Shown here one piece after another: positions 61,701 to 64,000 of a stretch of 64,000 nt of DNA. The position numbers and the translations under genes were made by a program. The notes beneath the pieces were generated by a model. The model searched no databases, was not told where the DNA came from, and saw nothing but the letters and a program-made list of their open reading frames with translations. Position 1 is the first letter of the stretch. The number at the start of each line of letters is the position of its first letter. Origin of the DNA: Corythucha ciliata (taxonomy: Eukaryota > Arthropoda > Insecta > Hemiptera > Tingidae); assembly GCA_038030265.1 (NCBI GenBank), contig CM075941.1, positions 13,888,001 through 13,952,000 on the forward strand. The letters are read 5' to 3'.

Positions 61701-62693
61701 CGTAAAAACGGCCAGAATTGCCTTTTCTCACTCTGATGAGCCGCAAGACAGCTCAACACACGCGTGATTTCACAGGAAAAGTAGCCAAAACCGTGCATCT
61801 TTTCAACATTTCACTGGTAAAATTGCCAAAATAGCGCCTTTTCTTAATGAGTGATTAATAGTAACAATTGCCCAGCCTAATTCACTCGTAAAATTTTCCC
61901 AAATGCATTTTTTTCCCTCACAATTTCACAGGTAAAGCAGTAAAAATCGAGATGTTTCTCTATTTTGGCCAAGAAAACGACGAACGGGTGGGTATTTCGC
62001 CACTAAAATGGCCGTAATGATTTTTTTCGCACAATTTCACGAATAAAATTGGCAGAGACACGCCTTTTTTTAAGTTGAGCCACAGAAAAGGTCAACATGC
62101 ACGTGGAAAAATATGCGAAATCGAGTTCCTGTCACAATTTCACTCTGGTAAAGTAGACAAAATCGCGGCTTTTCTCAATTTTAGTCGCGAAATAGTCCAA
62201 CAGGTGAGTATTACCCCCAACTTTCCGTGAAAACAATTGCCAGAATCGTGCCCCTTTGCCAACTTTGTGCCACGTTAATCAGAATTACATAGCTAAAATA
62301 TCCGAAAGCCCCTCTCCCTTGCACCGTTGCAAACACCAGGCATTATTGATGGTTGGATTGGGGGAGAGGGGTGGGGGTTGAGTGACACGATATTTTCAAA
62401 ACCCTTTTCGCTTCTGACCCATTCATCACCGCCTCATCCCGTCTTATTATGGCCCCAACCACTCAACTATATACCGCCCCCCCCCCTTGAAATTCCTCTC
62501 TGTTATTTACCACCGCCCCTACACGATCACTCTCAACAGTTTAAACACTCGTTCTTTTGTTTTGTTCGGCAGGTGCGCCGAAGGGTACAAGGGTCGTCGA
62601 TGCGAGAATAAAGATGTCTACAATCACAGTAGTATGTATAGGCCTATGTCGTACTTCTGCAAACTGGGCATTTCCTCCTCCTATTATTGCTAA
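52633..62693 (+). CDS. vn: vein/neuregulin-like secreted EGFR ligand, 3' part (four exons)
   Basis: Four exons join in frame: 52633-52795, 57408-57538, 61188-61293 and 62573-62693 (stop TAA 62691-62693). The product has one C2/I-type Ig domain, a spacer of about 15 residues, one EGF domain and a 28-residue tail. The Ig domain shows a first Cys, a Trp 12 residues later, and the DSGRYEC motif around the second Cys. The EGF domain has six cysteines spaced C-x5-C-x5-C-x10-C-x-C-x8-C. There is no membrane segment after the EGF domain, so the ligand should be secreted. This matches Drosophila Vein rather than vertebrate transmembrane neuregulins. Vein-family ligands activate the EGF receptor, with the EGF module as the binding unit. 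N-glycosylation sequons are visible (NVT, NAS, NTT, NHS). Exon phases agree at all three junctions. The 5' part, including the signal peptide, is not identified. The family call is from domain order and motifs; orthology to vn was not tested. Confidence 0.82.
53188..53740. repeat. pair of similar segments about 500 bp apart
   Basis: CAACTACTCGTATGATCGAA... at 53188-53238 resembles CAACGACTCAACTGATCGAA... at 53690-53740 over about 50 bases. They may be two units of a long-period repeat, in the intron between the Ig exons. Confidence 0.4.
54300..55765. repeat. minisatellite, family A (block A8), inverted
   Basis: About 45 units of GCGAATTAGCGCTTTTTCTC and AATTTTAGCCGC, the reverse complement of the other family A blocks, within the vn-like intron 52796-57407. 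Confidence 0.8.
56090..56785 (-). mobile_element. SINE-like debris with tRNA B-box
   Basis: The minus strand has CTGGGTTCGAATCCAG (about 56301-56316), an exact RNA polymerase III B-box with a paired arm, in a GC-richer segment unlike its surroundings. An A box is not clear. A 201-codon minus-strand frame (56172-56777) spans it and is Pro/Thr/Arg-rich with a CCACCA-run-derived poly-Thr. I treat it as non-genic. Confidence 0.35.
57408..57538 (+). CDS. vn: vn-like exon: second half of Ig domain
   Basis: The start was chosen at the CAG ending 57407, not the nearer AG after the poly-T tract (57381-57382). Only this start supplies the single base needed to complete the AA|G codon. It also gives a loop between the two halves of the length seen in neuregulin Ig domains (KIQFK-K-KRSSLLVPKV). 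The exon encodes MEDSGRYECRA, with the DxGxYxC motif and second Ig cysteine, then strands F and G ending in ATITVPLPDN. The donor is GTAAGT at 57539. One base (A) carries over to the next exon. Confidence 0.82.
57539..61187. other. intron of the vn-like gene, nothing else seen
   Basis: Many G-rich runs at 58300-58760 and 60400-60560 and short microsatellites. No array family and no exon with support. Confidence 0.5.
61188..61293 (+). CDS. vn: vn-like exon: spacer and first four EGF cysteines
   Basis: The acceptor is TTTGTTTCAG ending 61187 and the donor is GTAGGT from 61294. The carried-over A plus CG makes Thr, creating an NTT sequon in the spacer. The exon then encodes LSPLEWKPCPIAQYC, LNEGTC and the loop ending ELVC, which are cysteines 1 to 4 of an EGF domain. 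It ends with two bases (AC), so the intron is phase 2 and lies between EGF cysteines 4 and 5. An intron at this place is characteristic of EGFR-ligand genes. Confidence 0.87.
61745..62320. repeat. degenerate array, family E
   Basis: About ten units of about 55-65 bp: ACAATTTCACGGGTAAAATT, then GCCAAAATCGCGCC, then TTTTCTCAATTTTAG. Lies in the intron between EGF cysteines 4 and 5. Confidence 0.6.
62573..62693 (+). CDS. vn: vn-like last coding exon: EGF cysteines 5-6 and secreted tail
   Basis: The acceptor is TTCGGCAG ending 62572. The first base G completes AC|G (Thr). Then CAEGYKGRRCE supplies cysteines 5 and 6 and the GY/G motif typical of EGF domains. The tail has an NHS sequon and two further cysteines and ends in SSSYYC before TAA at 62691. 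No hydrophobic transmembrane stretch follows. A GTATGT motif near 62634 could act as an alternative donor, so a second C-terminus cannot be excluded. Confidence 0.85.
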
Positions 62694-63275
62694 GTAAACA
62701 TGTTTTAAACAGACAAATTTTTTTTTCTCTTTCTCTCACTCTCTCGTCTCCCCCTTAAATAATTTATTTATTTATTTATTTTCTTTTTTTTTTCCTCCCC
62801 CCAAACAAAAAAGTCGGCGGCGAATTTTTGTAGGTTTCATTTACCAAAGATAGGGGCACATTTTATTTATTTTTAACGAAAAAATTCGGCTCCCCCCGTT
62901 TTTTTATTATTTTTGACTGACTTTTTATCAGACTTTTTACGTGCAATATGTGTAAATATTTCGTTTTTTTTTTTTTTTTTTCATTTCTATGTAGTCAGAG
63001 GATTTTTTTACGTCAGGATGTGTAAATAGGGCGCAAATTATTTCCATTATTCGTTTTTTGATGAGCTTTATTCGGAACTCGTATTATAACTTTTAGTTTT
63101 AATTTTAGTATTTTTTTTTCGTCACTAGACTCAATGTACCGCCGTACATTTCATTTTTTTTAATTGCCGTTTGTGGTTGGGAGGGGGGTGATTTACGCGC
63201 TTTCTTTTCACGCTCTTCTCTCTCTCTCTCTCTCCTTTGTTGAAAAAGCTCATCACCAAAGCGTGTTGTTCTTCT

Positions 63276-63329
<54 letters not shown>

Positions 63330-63515
63330 GTATTTAGCCAAGCGCTGTGTACAGTGTTATTTTTATTTATTTATTTTTTTTTAATCTCTCTTTTTAAATA
63401 GGCAATTTGTGTACTAAATATTAATTTGCTTTGTAAATTAATGACTTTTTTTTTAGACAATGTATTATTTTTCAGTAACATAGTTCCTAATAAATATACT
63501 TTTCAACAAATTTTA
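62694..63515 (+). other. 3'UTR of the vn-like gene (approximate end)
   Basis: T-rich sequence follows the stop codon. It has TTTATTTATTTATTT near 62768, several TGTAAATA/TGTA motifs (binding context for CFIm or Pumilio-type proteins), and a run of 51 T at 63277-63327. The end is inferred from AATAAA at 63489-63494 plus about 20 bases. An A-rich stretch follows from about 63517. Confidence 0.55.
63489..63494 (+). promoter_or_regulatory. poly(A) signal AATAAA
   Basis: This is a canonical hexamer about 800 bases after the vn-like stop codon, in a T-rich 3'UTR. Further AATAAA copies near 63904 and 63959 are possible distal sites. Confidence 0.55.
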
Positions 63516-64000
63516 TAAAAAAAAAGAAAAAAAACAACAACAAGAAAACAATCAGTTCAAACGCTGATTCTCAGGGTTAACTAAAACACTCGCTATCGCT
63601 GACTGATCAATTCAATCGTTCACTATCAAATTAAATTAAAACAAATATGATGAGAATTTAATTGTGAAATACGGAACATGGAAGTGCCCAATAATTTGCA
63701 TGAGAAACATCAGCTAGTCATAATAAGTAATTTTGTTTTAAACTACAAAAAAAAGCTTTAATTAACTGGTGATGGTTCAGAATTCCTATGCCGATAAATT
63801 ATTGTTTTATGTACAGGAATTGATAGTGAACGATATTATTATTATTATTATAATTATTATTATTACATTTTTGTTGTTCAATTTAATTAATTTTTATCCG
63901 AGGAATAAATCCAGCTCACAACACAGTTTGATCGAGTCATTCCAGCTTGAAATAAGTAGAATAAATCTGTCAAAAATTGCGACCGTTCGTGTTTTCCTCA
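63516..64000. other. downstream flank, no gene seen
   Basis: AT-rich sequence with an (ATT)n microsatellite at about 63835-63866. I see no coding signal. Confidence 0.5.

Overview
This window is animal genomic DNA dominated by introns and repeats. The only coding sequence I can assign confidently is a plus-strand, spliced Ig-plus-EGF ligand gene. It resembles arthropod vein (neuregulin-type EGFR ligand) and occupies the right end. Four exons join in frame: 52633-52795 and 57408-57538 (Ig domain), then 61188-61293 and 62573-62693 (EGF domain and stop). A 3'UTR with a poly(A) signal at 63489-63494 follows. A secreted, membrane-less Ig+EGF ligand suggests an arthropod, insect or crustacean; I cannot name the species. 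Everything to the left is probably 5' intron and flank of this gene. One candidate upstream exon (22814-22953) and one possible TATA promoter (27120) are marked as uncertain.

Layout: 1-13.5 kb holds several degenerate minisatellite arrays (1345-2480, 2480-3005, 3030-3595, 6395-7910, 11860-13540) separated by unremarkable AT-rich sequence with many C or G homopolymer runs. 13.5-16.2 kb is a mobile-element cluster: a tRNA-headed SINE-like sequence, a Harbinger-type MITE, a 307-bp foldback element with two inverted hammerhead ribozyme motifs and 13-bp target duplications, and a non-autonomous hAT-like element with 8-bp duplications. 18.9-27 kb has two more arrays; the second contains another copy of the MITE. 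30.6-32.5 kb is a 60-65-bp array split by a large palindrome. 34.8-41.1 kb is an almost continuous run of different arrays. 45.4-47.7 kb is a hAT-like element carrying a nested hAT-like element and its own minisatellite. 48.1-49.9 kb is again array sequence. The gene's first intron carries an array in inverted orientation (54300-55760) and SINE-like debris.

Roughly a quarter to a third of the window is made of degenerate arrays belonging to a few dispersed families (called A to H here). Most have units near 25-32 bp, and many include A-tracts. Shared flanks, higher-order punctuation and the presence of one array inside a transposon suggest that the arrays move as parts of mobile elements. Together with the ribozyme-bearing foldback element, these are the most interesting parts of the window. 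All boundaries of degenerate arrays are by eye and approximate.
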